Shown: positions 1 through 6,014 of the stretch, one piece after another
Layout of the letters: the number at the start of each line of letters is the position of its first letter
Numbering within the stretch: position 1 is the stretch's first letter
Assembly (NCBI GenBank): GCA_021736545.1
Contig: JAIPFS010000049.1
Span: forward strand, 1-8,712
Length of the DNA stretch: 8,712 nt
Source of the DNA: Spirochaetia bacterium
GTDB taxonomy: Bacteria; Spirochaetota; Spirochaetia; PWKH01
Direction of reading: 5' to 3'
Position numbers and translations under genes: made by a program
Notes under the pieces: generated by a model
Databases searched by the model: none
Seen by the model: only the letters and a program-made list of their open reading frames with translations
Told to the model about the DNA's origin: nothing

Positions 1-53
1 CTGGTTCAGCTCCTATGAAATCTGGTTCAGCTCCTATGAAATCTGGTTCAGCT
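1..53. repeat. Tandem 21-bp direct repeat, 2.5 copies, touching the window edge
   Basis: A 21-base unit beginning ctggttcagctcc occurs at 1-21 and identically at 22-42. A third copy at 43-53 matches for 11 bases and then diverges into ttaaaaa. Because 21 is a multiple of three, each copy encodes the same seven residues (SGSAPMK) in the frame of the downstream permease, and copy-number change would not shift the frame. Each unit carries an ATG. The array may continue left of the window. It could be a coding repeat, an untranslated leader repeat or an assembly-edge artefact. Confidence 0.9.
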
Positions 54-1115
54 TTAAAAAGGATAAGTTTGGATGTGAATTCTGCGGGCTGCCTCACAAG
101 CCGTTTTATCTACCGGTTCCTGCTGGCGGCAGAGCTTTTCTGGGCTGTACGGCAGGCAGTAAGCTTCGGACCACTGGACGGGCTGCATCCCGCCGCCTTG
201 TGCTCCCTGATCCTCGCAGTTCAGGAAATCCGAAGAGCTGCACGGAGCCGGAGCAGATGGATAATCCCTGGACGCAGAACCATCCGCCGCATCGCCCCGC
301 ACATCTTCGCCGGCGCAAATCATGGAATTCGCTGGATCGCCGCCGCCTTTTTAGGCCTGAGCGCCCTTCTGCTCATCTATCTAGTGCTGTGGCTCTCCTT
401 CTCAAGCGCCGACATCTGCACCGTAACCAGCTTTCTGCCGCCCTTCATGGGTGCTGATGCCTACACCGCCGCCTTCACAAATCTCTCTGTATGGAAAAAC
501 TTCCTCAACAGCTTCGTGATCGCCGCTGGGACAGCACTGCTGACCCTTCTGACCGTCTTCCCCGGCTCCCTGCGTCTCATGGAGCACAAAAAACCGGAGC
601 AGGACCGATGGGTCATAACGCTTCAGACCATATCCATCGCCGGCGGACTCCACACCCTGATCCCGCTCTTTTATATCTTCTCCCCCCTGGGCCTCCTGGA
701 TACGCACATTTCCGTCATCCTGGTCTATAGCGCCGCAGGAATTCCACTCGCCCTTCTGCTGATGCTTACGCACCTGCATTCGCTGCCCTCTTCATTTCGG
801 GACAACGCATTACTGGAGGGGGCATCGGGGATACAGTGGCTGCGCCTGGTGATGCTCCCGCTCTCGGTTCCGGTGCTGACAACTGTCGGTATGATTCAAT
901 TCCTCCGCGGTTGGAACGGCTTCCTCGTGCCGCTTCTCTTCCTCCGTTCGGATACGCTTTTTCCCATCAGTCTTCGCCTCTATTCTCTGGCTGGAGATGC
1001 CGGAGGCGCCGGTGCTGCCTGGTCCCTTTTTGCGGTGATTTCCCTCATGAATATGGCGCTGCTGCTGATCGTCTTTCTTAAGCTGCGGGGTCCTCTGGGC
1101 CGAACTCCGGACTAA
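15..1115 (+). CDS. Carbohydrate ABC transporter permease, MalG/UgpE (CUT1) type, with N-terminal extension
   Basis: This is an inner-membrane subunit of an ABC sugar importer. The diagnostic region is the EAA loop at about residues 263-287 (DNALLEGASGIQWLRLVMLP, followed by an SVPVL segment), the cytoplasmic helix that contacts the ATPase. Hydrophobic segments lie near 106-128, 163-184, 203-223, 232-252, 284-309 and 336-356. CUT1 permeases of this kind are usually about 270-280 residues with the first helix near the N-terminus. Here the first typical helix begins near residue 106, so about 90 residues are extra. The frame stays open to the left edge, so the start is uncertain. A TTG at 69 preceded by AAGGA at 59-63 is a credible alternative and would leave the tandem repeat untranslated. 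G+C is higher than in every other gene here. The solute-binding protein at the other end of the window is CUT2-like, so it is probably not this subunit's partner. Family is well supported; start and substrate are not. Confidence 0.8.
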   Translation: MKSGSAPMKSGSALKRISLDVNSAGCLTSRFIYRFLLAAELFWAVRQAVSFGPLDGLHPAALCSLILAVQEIRRAARSRSRWIIPGRRTIRRIAPHIFAGANHGIRWIAAAFLGLSALLLIYLVLWLSFSSADICTVTSFLPPFMGADAYTAAFTNLSVWKNFLNSFVIAAGTALLTLLTVFPGSLRLMEHKKPEQDRWVITLQTISIAGGLHTLIPLFYIFSPLGLLDTHISVILVYSAAGIPLALLLMLTHLHSLPSSFRDNALLEGASGIQWLRLVMLPLSVPVLTTVGMIQFLRGWNGFLVPLLFLRSDTLFPISLRLYSLAGDAGGAGAAWSLFAVISLMNMALLLIVFLKLRGPLGRTPD

Positions 1116-1147
1116 GTTCAGCTGCTCTCAGTTCCGTCTCCCGCTGC

Positions 1148-1194
1148 AAAAAAAATGGTGACCAGCAGCGAATTTGCTTCGTTCTCTGGTCACC
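1148..1194 (-). terminator. Intrinsic terminator for the minus-strand micro-ORF unit; possibly bidirectional
   Basis: Perfect 9-bp arms ggtgaccag (1157-1165) and ctggtcacc (1186-1194) enclose a loop that can extend the stem with gcgaa/ttcgt pairing. Read on the minus strand, the stem is followed at once by a run of eight T (the A-run at 1148-1155), the classic rho-independent form. On the plus strand the stem is followed only by a weak tgtctagatttt tract, so termination of the permease transcript here is possible but less certain. Confidence 0.85.
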
Positions 1195-1197
1195 TGT

Positions 1198-1257
1198 CTA
1201 GATTTTGATGTACCGCATAAAACGATACCTGCGGCTGCTGTATTCTGGACGTCGCAT
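1198..1257 (-). CDS. Candidate 19-residue basic micro-ORF directly downstream of the 28-residue micro-ORF
   Basis: The ATG begins on the base after the TAA of the upstream micro-ORF (TAAATG). The frame runs 19 codons to TAG, ending just before the terminator stem. The product (MRRPEYSSRRYRF...) carries seven Arg/Lys and one Glu, in contrast to the hydrophobic peptide before it. It has no Shine-Dalgarno sequence of its own, so expression would depend on reinitiation. An open frame this short is easily found by chance. It is listed because the two frames together fill the space between the ribosome binding site and the terminator. Confidence 0.25.
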   Translation of the reverse strand: MRRPEYSSRRYRFMRYIKI

Positions 1258-1344
1258 TTATACGTATTGGGCTACTATCAATGCTAAAGCGATACCAGCT
1301 GCAACCGAACTGTAATAAGTTACGTACCAAGCTGCTTTATTCAT
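1258..1344 (-). CDS. Small hydrophobic membrane-peptide micro-ORF, 28 residues
   Basis: The function is not recognised. The peptide starts MNKAAWYVTYYSS and continues as an uninterrupted hydrophobic, Ala/Ile/Leu/Val-rich stretch (residues 14-25) ending QYV, consistent with one short membrane-spanning helix with its N-terminal Lys in the cytoplasm. The start is marked by a near-perfect Shine-Dalgarno aggaggg (1352-1358), 8 bases ahead of the ATG counted from AGGAGG. A sigma70-like promoter lies about 40 bases further upstream (1386-1414), and an intrinsic terminator follows 64 bases after the stop codon. The combination of promoter, ribosome site, frame and terminator on one strand is much better than chance usually gives. 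It could be a regulatory or stress small membrane protein, a toxin-like peptide, or the coding part of a dual-function small RNA. Neighbours on both sides are on the opposite strand, so it is monocistronic apart from the possible 19-codon frame. Confidence 0.65.
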   Translation of the reverse strand: MNKAAWYVTYYSSVAAGIALALIVAQYV

Positions 1345-1385
1345 ATGAGCACCCTCCTGTGTGTTTTGTTTTTCTCTCTATGTAA

Positions 1386-1414
1386 TCTATAAAATTTTAT
1401 CGATAAAAAATCAA
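1386..1414 (-). promoter_or_regulatory. Sigma70-like promoter of the micro-ORF unit
   Basis: On the minus strand, TTGATT (1409-1414) is separated by exactly 17 bases from TATAGA (1386-1391). Each box matches consensus at 4 of 6 positions, with the strongest positions (TTGA, TATA) kept. Transcription would begin near 1379 and give an RNA of roughly 230 nt ending at the 1148-1194 terminator. Confidence 0.6.
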
Positions 1415-1548
1415 GAGGTTTACAGCAAAAAAAGTAAAAATTTTCGCGTATTTCCACTAATTCTTAAAAATATTTGCGGAATACCTGCATTTGTGGGGAA
1501 TTGGGTTCTTATTTTGATGATGCTATTACCGAATGGATGATTCAAGAT

Positions 1549-1557
1549 TGCTATACT
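1549..1557 (+). promoter_or_regulatory. Candidate extended -10 promoter of the GntR/LacI-hybrid regulator gene
   Basis: TGCTATACT combines an extended -10 TGn with TATACT (5 of 6 to consensus); no good -35 is visible. The predicted start near 1564 sits in the palindrome CTTAATTAAG (1563-1572). A competing promoter is TTTTCA (1602-1607), 17-bp spacer, TATACT (1625-1630), which would leave a short leader of about 20 bases. Sequence alone does not decide between them. Confidence 0.4.
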
Positions 1558-1582
1558 GAGAACTTAATTAAGATTAATTTGG

Positions 1583-1609
1583 TTTGAAAATGATACAACA
1601 ATTTTCAAA
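1583..1609. promoter_or_regulatory. Perfect 9-bp inverted repeat with 9-bp spacer (operator or leader stem-loop)
   Basis: Arms TTTGAAAAT (1583-1591) and ATTTTCAAA (1601-1609) flank gatacaaca. The element lies 48 bases upstream of the regulator's start codon. The right arm overlaps the possible -35 box at 1602-1607, so a bound dimer would block that promoter. If transcription starts further upstream it would be a weak AU-rich hairpin in the leader. Confidence 0.55.
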
Positions 1610-1627
1610 AGGAAGGCAATAAACTAT

Positions 1628-1644
1628 ACTAATATAGTATTAGT
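1628..1644. promoter_or_regulatory. 17-bp perfect palindrome just ahead of the regulator's ribosome binding site
   Basis: ACTAATA-TAG-TATTAGT has 7-bp arms and a 3-bp centre. It overlaps the candidate -10 at 1625-1630 and its start point, and ends one base before the AGGAGG at 1645-1650. Its size and centre match the palindrome at 7179-7195 (7-TAG-7), although the arms differ. An autoregulatory operator is the likely reading. Confidence 0.5.
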
Positions 1645-1656
1645 AGGAGGTGTGAC

Positions 1657-2691
1657 GTGCCAAGAGGTAGAACTCGAAAAATTCATGATGTAAAGCAACG
1701 GCTTATTGAGAGGATTACTTCAGATTACTTTCAGCCTGGTGATAAATTTTTTTCAATTAGATATATATCAATAACTTTTCAAATTAGCTATCAGACAGTC
1801 TATAGACTTGTTAGGGAATTGGCTGAAGAAGGATATATACAATTGCGTCCTTCTTCAGGAGCCTTTATTGCCGGGAAAACAGAAAAGTATGAAGGAGTAC
1901 AGTTTTTTTTTCATGAAAGAGCAAAACGGAAAGATAGTTTTGGGCAAATGGTACTGAAATATTTAGTTCATCGCCTAGAACGGTTAGAAATTTCTTATAA
2001 AATAACATATCTTTATAGAAATCAATCATGTACTATTGATAAGAGCTGGTATCCAGTTCTTTGGGAAACATCCCATCTGATAAACAGTTTAGTTGAAAAT
2101 AAGCGGTACTGTTTATTGATTAATGAACGGCCAAAACCTGGTACAGCAGCAACCTTTGTTGACAGTATATCACTTGATGATTTTTCTGGGGGAGTAACTG
2201 CAGGAGAAATATTTCGAAATATGCAAAGTATAAAAAAACCGGTTGTTATTTCTGGTCCTGAGAGTGATCTTCGTAGTATTGCCAGGGTTCAGGGGTTTCT
2301 ATCTCAGTTTCCTCAAGCTTTTGTATTATCTGCGGGAAGTTGGGATTTCGAAGATGGGTACAACACATATTGTAAACTTGCAACATTTAAACCGGATGCA
2401 TTATTCTGCTGTAATGACCGTTTGGCTTCTGCTGCAGTGTCCTGCATCTATGAAGCAGGATATCTTCGAATTCCAATAATTGGATTTGATGATGCCCCGG
2501 TATCCCTTCAGTGTAATATTAGTACAATATCTATTCCTTGGGATGAACTTGCTCGAATTGGTTCAGAAGTTTTAAAAAAACGAATTGGAAATGATACAAG
2601 CTCAACAATTAATTATATCCTTATAACTCGTCCAATTATTCGTGGTGATAACGTGAATTATAATCCTGTGCAAAACAGCAGACTCCGATAG
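1657..2691 (+). CDS. Transcriptional regulator: GntR-type winged helix fused to LacI-like sugar-binding domain
   Basis: It is likely the local regulator that binds DNA through its N-terminal domain and releases or binds it in response to a sugar or sugar derivative. The start is a GTG with AGGAGG six bases upstream (1645-1650). Residues about 10-72 form a GntR winged helix-turn-helix (PGDKFFSIRYISITFQISYQ, then a recognition helix at TVYRLVRELAEEGYI). Residues about 145-330 resemble the periplasmic-binding-protein-like effector domain of LacI/AraR regulators: PDALFCCNDRLASAA, GYLRIPIIGFDD and the C-terminal RPIIRGD are hallmark LacI-family strings. The architecture is that of the Bacillus AraR group; membership in that exact subgroup is not claimed. 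The last 56 bases overlap the convergent kinase gene. The reading frame contains a run of nine T (1903-1911). Targets are probably its own promoter and those at 3542-3720 and 7173-7200. Confidence 0.85.
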   Translation: MPRGRTRKIHDVKQRLIERITSDYFQPGDKFFSIRYISITFQISYQTVYRLVRELAEEGYIQLRPSSGAFIAGKTEKYEGVQFFFHERAKRKDSFGQMVLKYLVHRLERLEISYKITYLYRNQSCTIDKSWYPVLWETSHLINSLVENKRYCLLINERPKPGTAATFVDSISLDDFSGGVTAGEIFRNMQSIKKPVVISGPESDLRSIARVQGFLSQFPQAFVLSAGSWDFEDGYNTYCKLATFKPDALFCCNDRLASAAVSCIYEAGYLRIPIIGFDDAPVSLQCNISTISIPWDELARIGSEVLKKRIGNDTSSTINYILITRPIIRGDNVNYNPVQNSRLR

Positions 2692-3541
2692 CACCGGAAA
2701 ATTCCTTCAGTTGAGCAGGAATTATTCTTACTTTGTGTCCTGCAGGCTGCCATTCATATGTATTTACATAGTCTTTCAGGGGGCCAAATAAACTTTCTCC
2801 CGCCTCTGCAATGCCCCCGCCAATAATAATGAATTCAGGGTCAAGAATATTTATTATTCCAGCAATTGCACAAGCCAGTGTATGTACTGATGTAAGCCAA
2901 TACTGTTCTGCCTCAGATTCCCCAGCTTTGAAGCGTTCAACCAATTCTTTAGTAGAGGATACATATCCATTAGTGCGTTTTTTAACGGACGCTTCTCCTA
3001 TTGCATCTTCTAAGCTGCCAGGCATGTTACATATATCAGGTGAACCGTGAATATTTACTGAGATATGACCTAGATGCCCTGCCCGACCTATATTTCCATG
3101 GAGTAAATGACCATCAACTATGGCTGCGCCTCCAACTCCCGTTCCAAGAGTAATCAGAGTTGCTTGTTTAGACCCCTTTGCAGCCCCAATGCAGATTTCG
3201 CCATAAAGTGCTGCATGGGCATCATTAAGGATTTGGATATCAACTGATGAATTAAGTGATTCTGCCCAATTTAATCCTTCGAGACCGTGGAGCCGCCCCG
3301 GCATATGTGCTATGTGAGTTTTCTGATAATCTGTCAGGCCTGGAGCAGCCAGTCCAATCCACGAAGGAGAACTTTTCATTTCTTTTGTAAACTCTTGAAT
3401 TCTATTATGTATACATGCTGTCCATTGAGATGGGGTTTCATTAGTATTGATAATATGTGTTTTGATAATTTCTCGATTTTCCATTACTATCGCTGATTTA
3501 AGCCGATTTCCCCCAAGATCAATACCTATTCCATATTTCAT
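2636..3541 (-). CDS. ROK-family sugar kinase-like protein lacking the usual zinc-cysteine motif
   Basis: ROK proteins are ATP-dependent sugar kinases or sugar-sensing repressors. At 301 residues with no N-terminal helix-turn-helix, this one is in the kinase class. Visible motifs are the phosphate-1 loop DLGGNRLK (8-15), the catalytic-base region LNDAHAALYGE (Asp107), the phosphate-2 loop LGTGVGG (132-138), the hinge GHLGHISVN (155-163) and the adenosine region IIIGGGI (238-244). The family zinc motif CxCGxxGCxE is not present: the corresponding stretch is CNMPGSLED (171-179), keeping one Cys. The two hinge histidines 156 and 159 remain. It therefore may fold without structural zinc or have shifted function. 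AGGAG (3547-3551) lies five bases ahead of the ATG. It is divergent from the UroD-like operon and overlaps the regulator tail to tail. Substrate unknown; sugar kinase activity is likely but unproven. Confidence 0.85.
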   Translation of the reverse strand: MKYGIGIDLGGNRLKSAIVMENREIIKTHIINTNETPSQWTACIHNRIQEFTKEMKSSPSWIGLAAPGLTDYQKTHIAHMPGRLHGLEGLNWAESLNSSVDIQILNDAHAALYGEICIGAAKGSKQATLITLGTGVGGAAIVDGHLLHGNIGRAGHLGHISVNIHGSPDICNMPGSLEDAIGEASVKKRTNGYVSSTKELVERFKAGESEAEQYWLTSVHTLACAIAGIINILDPEFIIIGGGIAEAGESLFGPLKDYVNTYEWQPAGHKVRIIPAQLKEFSGAIGVCCFAQDYNSRYHHE

Positions 3542-3574
3542 AGCTGCTCCTGTAGCATTGTTGGATTGATTTTC

Positions 3575-3580
3575 ATTATA
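3575..3580 (-). promoter_or_regulatory. Candidate -10 box for the minus-strand ROK gene
   Basis: Read on the minus strand this is a perfect TATAAT, about 34 bases before the ATG. The hexamer 17 bases further upstream (TTTCTT) is a poor -35, so activator help or another start is possible. Confidence 0.4.
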
Positions 3581-3637
3581 GGTGATTCAATGAGATAAAG
3601 AAATAAAAAAGATTTATATCATATCAGATATTACGTA

Positions 3638-3656
3638 AAATTATATTATATAAGTT
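3638..3656. promoter_or_regulatory. Candidate operator in the divergent promoter region
   Basis: AAATTATA-TTA-TATAAGTT is an inverted repeat with 8-bp arms and a single mismatch (A3640 against G3654). Its right half TAAGTT is identical to the right half of the palindrome at 7179-7195 and overlaps the -35 box at 3655-3660. The region is very AT-rich, so the left half may be fortuitous. Confidence 0.4.
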
Positions 3657-3682
3657 GAGATTCCTTGAAATCATGATATAAT
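3655..3682 (+). promoter_or_regulatory. Sigma70-like promoter of the UroD-like/oxidoreductase operon
   Basis: TTGAGA (3655-3660), a 16-base spacer and a perfect TATAAT (3677-3682). The predicted start near 3689 leaves a leader of about 30 bases before the TTG start codon, with AGGAGG at 3710-3715. Confidence 0.7.
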
Positions 3683-3720
3683 TCTAATGAAATTACTAAT
3701 CTGGAAAATAGGAGGCTTCA

Positions 3721-4893
3721 TTGACTCAGCGCAATAGGGTTATGACAGCATTAGCTCAGCAGGAGCCGGATAAAATTCCTTTTGATTTTTCTTCAACAAA
3801 TGTATCGGGTATAGCCATTCAGGCATACCGAAGGTTAGTTCAGGAAATGAACTTCCAAGATGAAGAAATTACTACTTGGGATATGATCCAGCAGTTAGCA
3901 AAACCATCGGAACAATTTTTAAGAAAATTTAAAACAGAATTTCGAGGTCTTCTGCCTTATTATTATGCAAATATTCCGCTTCCTGAAGGTAGTGATCTTT
4001 GGAATAAAGTCCATGAACAGAGAAAAGGTTTTTTCTTTTATAGAGATGAGTGGCAGATAGAGTTTCGGTTTAAACCTGGGCAAGATCTTTACTATACTAG
4101 AATTTTAGGCCCCTTGGATGGTGAAACTATAAGTACGGATCAAATAGAAACTTTTATAGGACCGCAGGGTGATGAACCATGGCGATATTCAGGAATGGCG
4201 GAGAAAGCTGAAGAATACAAAAATAATGATTATACAGTTCTGATTAGATCTGTATGTTCTGGATTATGCGAAATGGGGGCTAAACTTAGAGGTATGGATT
4301 CGTTTTTTTTAGATCTTGCTCTAAACGAATCTGCTGCTGAGAAGCTCATAGAGCAGATATTTTTGGTTAAATTAAAATATTGGCAAAAACTTCTTAGTGA
4401 CTTTGGTGAATCAGTGGATATAATTGTAGAGGCTGATGACTACGGCTCTCAGGAAGCATTACTATTATCGCCCAATATGTTCAATAGATTCTTCAAACCA
4501 TATTGGAAAACCTTATTTTCTGAGATTAAGAAAATAGCACCACATGCAAAAATATTTTTTCACTCCTGCGGAGCAATACGGCCGCTTATTCCAGATTTTA
4601 TTGATATGGGTGCTGATATCCTTAATCCAATTCATACTCGTGCCAAAGGTATGGAGCCATTAGGCTTAAAGCGTGATTTTGGAAGGGAAATCTGTTTTTG
4701 GGGTGGCGGCATAGATACGCAGCAGGTGTTGCCGAATGGAACTCAGGAAGAAGTAGCTGATGAGGTTAAACGCAGCATAGATGTTCTAGCTCCAGGTGGG
4801 GGATGGGTATTTTCTCCTATCCATAATGTACAGGCTGATGTTCCCCCAGAGAATTTTTTAACAATGTATAGAACATTTATGGAAAATCGGTAA
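3721..4893 (+). CDS. Uroporphyrinogen-decarboxylase-superfamily protein (methyltransferase-like, not HemE)
   Basis: This is a 390-residue UroD-fold (TIM-barrel) protein. The opening TQRNRVMTALAQQEPDKIPFD is the signature start of UroD-like proteins found in catabolic and methyltransferase loci. HSCG (281-284) followed by Cys325 in EICFWGGGID gives a His-x-Cys...Cys arrangement like the zinc site of corrinoid-dependent methyltransferases such as MtaA, MtbA and CmuA. Glu237 in VEADDYG could be a further ligand. True HemE enzymes lack this motif and sit in haem operons; no haem gene is nearby. The start codon is TTG with AGGAGG five bases ahead. It is the first gene of a tight operon (16 bases to the next gene), and no corrinoid-binding protein is in the window. 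Possible roles are methyl transfer or demethylation of a methylated sugar, or another C1/C-C step on a sugar derivative. The family is clear; the reaction is unknown. Confidence 0.85.
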   Translation: MTQRNRVMTALAQQEPDKIPFDFSSTNVSGIAIQAYRRLVQEMNFQDEEITTWDMIQQLAKPSEQFLRKFKTEFRGLLPYYYANIPLPEGSDLWNKVHEQRKGFFFYRDEWQIEFRFKPGQDLYYTRILGPLDGETISTDQIETFIGPQGDEPWRYSGMAEKAEEYKNNDYTVLIRSVCSGLCEMGAKLRGMDSFFLDLALNESAAEKLIEQIFLVKLKYWQKLLSDFGESVDIIVEADDYGSQEALLLSPNMFNRFFKPYWKTLFSEIKKIAPHAKIFFHSCGAIRPLIPDFIDMGADILNPIHTRAKGMEPLGLKRDFGREICFWGGGIDTQQVLPNGTQEEVADEVKRSIDVLAPGGGWVFSPIHNVQADVPPENFLTMYRTFMENR

Positions 4894-4909
4894 ATAGAGG
4901 AGATTATGA

Positions 4910-6010
4910 ATGGAAAAAAAGTGGAAGATAGCTGGAATAAATTTCGCTCATATGCATATGGGTGATAATCTTCGAATGGTTCATGAACATCCAAAAGCAG
5001 AAATTGTTGGTATTTGTGATGAAAACGTGAAAAATATGAAAGATGCTGTAGATAATTTTGGGCTATCTAAGGAAAAGGTTTTTACGGATTACAAGCGTTG
5101 TATAGAGCAGACAGAACCCGATATTGTTATTTTATGTCCACCGACTGCAGAACATGCATTGTGGGTTGAACGAATTGCTTCCTACGGTGTGCATGTACTG
5201 CTCGAAAAGCCCTTTGGAGCCTCTACAGAAGAAGCAGACAGAATAATTAGTACTATGGAAAAAAGTGGAGCCTATCTTGCAGTAAATTGGCCTTTAGCTT
5301 GGTACCCGCCTCATGTAACTGCAAAACAGCTTATAGATGAAGGTGCTATAGGAACGGTTAGAGAAGTACATTATTATGACGGGAACCGTGGTCCTTTGTG
5401 GCATGGAGCTGATAAAGTTACTGCAACAGAAGAACAAGTAGCCAAGGAAAAACCTCGTTCATGGTTCTATAAAAAGGAAGAAGGAGGAGGGTCATTGCTG
5501 GATTATTTGGGATATGGAGTTACTTTGGGCACATGGTATCTCGAAGGGAAAAAACCTTTGGAAGTTGTTTCGGTTATCGATGAAAATGAAGAATTAGAAG
5601 TGGATGAACATAGTATAACCACTGTTAGATACGACACAGGGCTTTCAAAATTTGAAACTCGCTGGGGGACATTTTCTGATCCATGGACACATCAGCCGCA
5701 ACCGAAATGCGGTTTTGTAATTGTAGGAAGTAGGGGAACAATAAGCAGCTATGACTTCGAACAGCACGTTATTTTGCAGACAGCAGAAAGTATTGAAGGG
5801 GCAAAAATACCTGCTAAGGACCTGCAATCTCCAAACAGAAATCCTGTTGAATATTTTATTGACTGCATCAAGACAGGCCGGCAGGTAGAAGGACCTTTAA
5901 GTCCAGAAATCAGTAGAATAGGACAAGTTATTGTTGATGCGGCATATGAAAGTGCCCATGAGAAACGGCGAGTGTCCCTTAAGGATTTTCAATGGGGATC
6001 TGGGAGGTAA
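4910..6010 (+). CDS. Gfo/Idh/MocA-family oxidoreductase with altered cofactor and catalytic motifs
   Basis: A 366-residue protein with the two-domain Gfo/Idh/MocA plan: an N-terminal Rossmann NAD(P) domain (about 1-125) and a C-terminal sheet domain. It keeps the hallmark EKP (99-101, catalytic-type Lys100) and the GGGSLLD segment ending at Asp198. Two departures stand out. The nucleotide loop is GINFAHMHMG (9-18) rather than GxGxxG. In the D-x-x-x-H catalytic pair the His position is Tyr202 (DYLGY). It may therefore use a different general acid or have a changed substrate. AGAGGAG (4896-4902) precedes the ATG by seven bases. The next gene starts four bases after its stop codon, so expression is coupled. 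Likely role: NAD(P)-dependent oxidation or reduction of a sugar or cyclitol, probably in sequence with its neighbour. Confidence 0.85.
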   Translation: MEKKWKIAGINFAHMHMGDNLRMVHEHPKAEIVGICDENVKNMKDAVDNFGLSKEKVFTDYKRCIEQTEPDIVILCPPTAEHALWVERIASYGVHVLLEKPFGASTEEADRIISTMEKSGAYLAVNWPLAWYPPHVTAKQLIDEGAIGTVREVHYYDGNRGPLWHGADKVTATEEQVAKEKPRSWFYKKEEGGGSLLDYLGYGVTLGTWYLEGKKPLEVVSVIDENEELEVDEHSITTVRYDTGLSKFETRWGTFSDPWTHQPQPKCGFVIVGSRGTISSYDFEQHVILQTAESIEGAKIPAKDLQSPNRNPVEYFIDCIKTGRQVEGPLSPEISRIGQVIVDAAYESAHEKRRVSLKDFQWGSGR

Positions 6011-6014
6011 GCTA

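Noticed and set aside
402..779. 125-codon minus-strand open frame within the permease gene
   Set aside because: It lies antisense to a well-supported permease in a G+C-rich region where stop codons are scarce. The product is low-complexity Gly/Glu/Gln-rich with no family resemblance and no convincing ribosome site.
3721..4893. Naming this gene hemE (uroporphyrinogen III decarboxylase)
   Set aside because: The HxC...C residues and the sugar-gene context fit the methyltransferase-like side of the superfamily, and no haem biosynthesis gene is nearby.
5931..6014. Upstream ATG as start of the second oxidoreductase
   Set aside because: It would overlap the previous gene by 80 bases without a ribosome site. 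ATG 6015 has GGGAGG at a good distance and gives a normal N-terminus.
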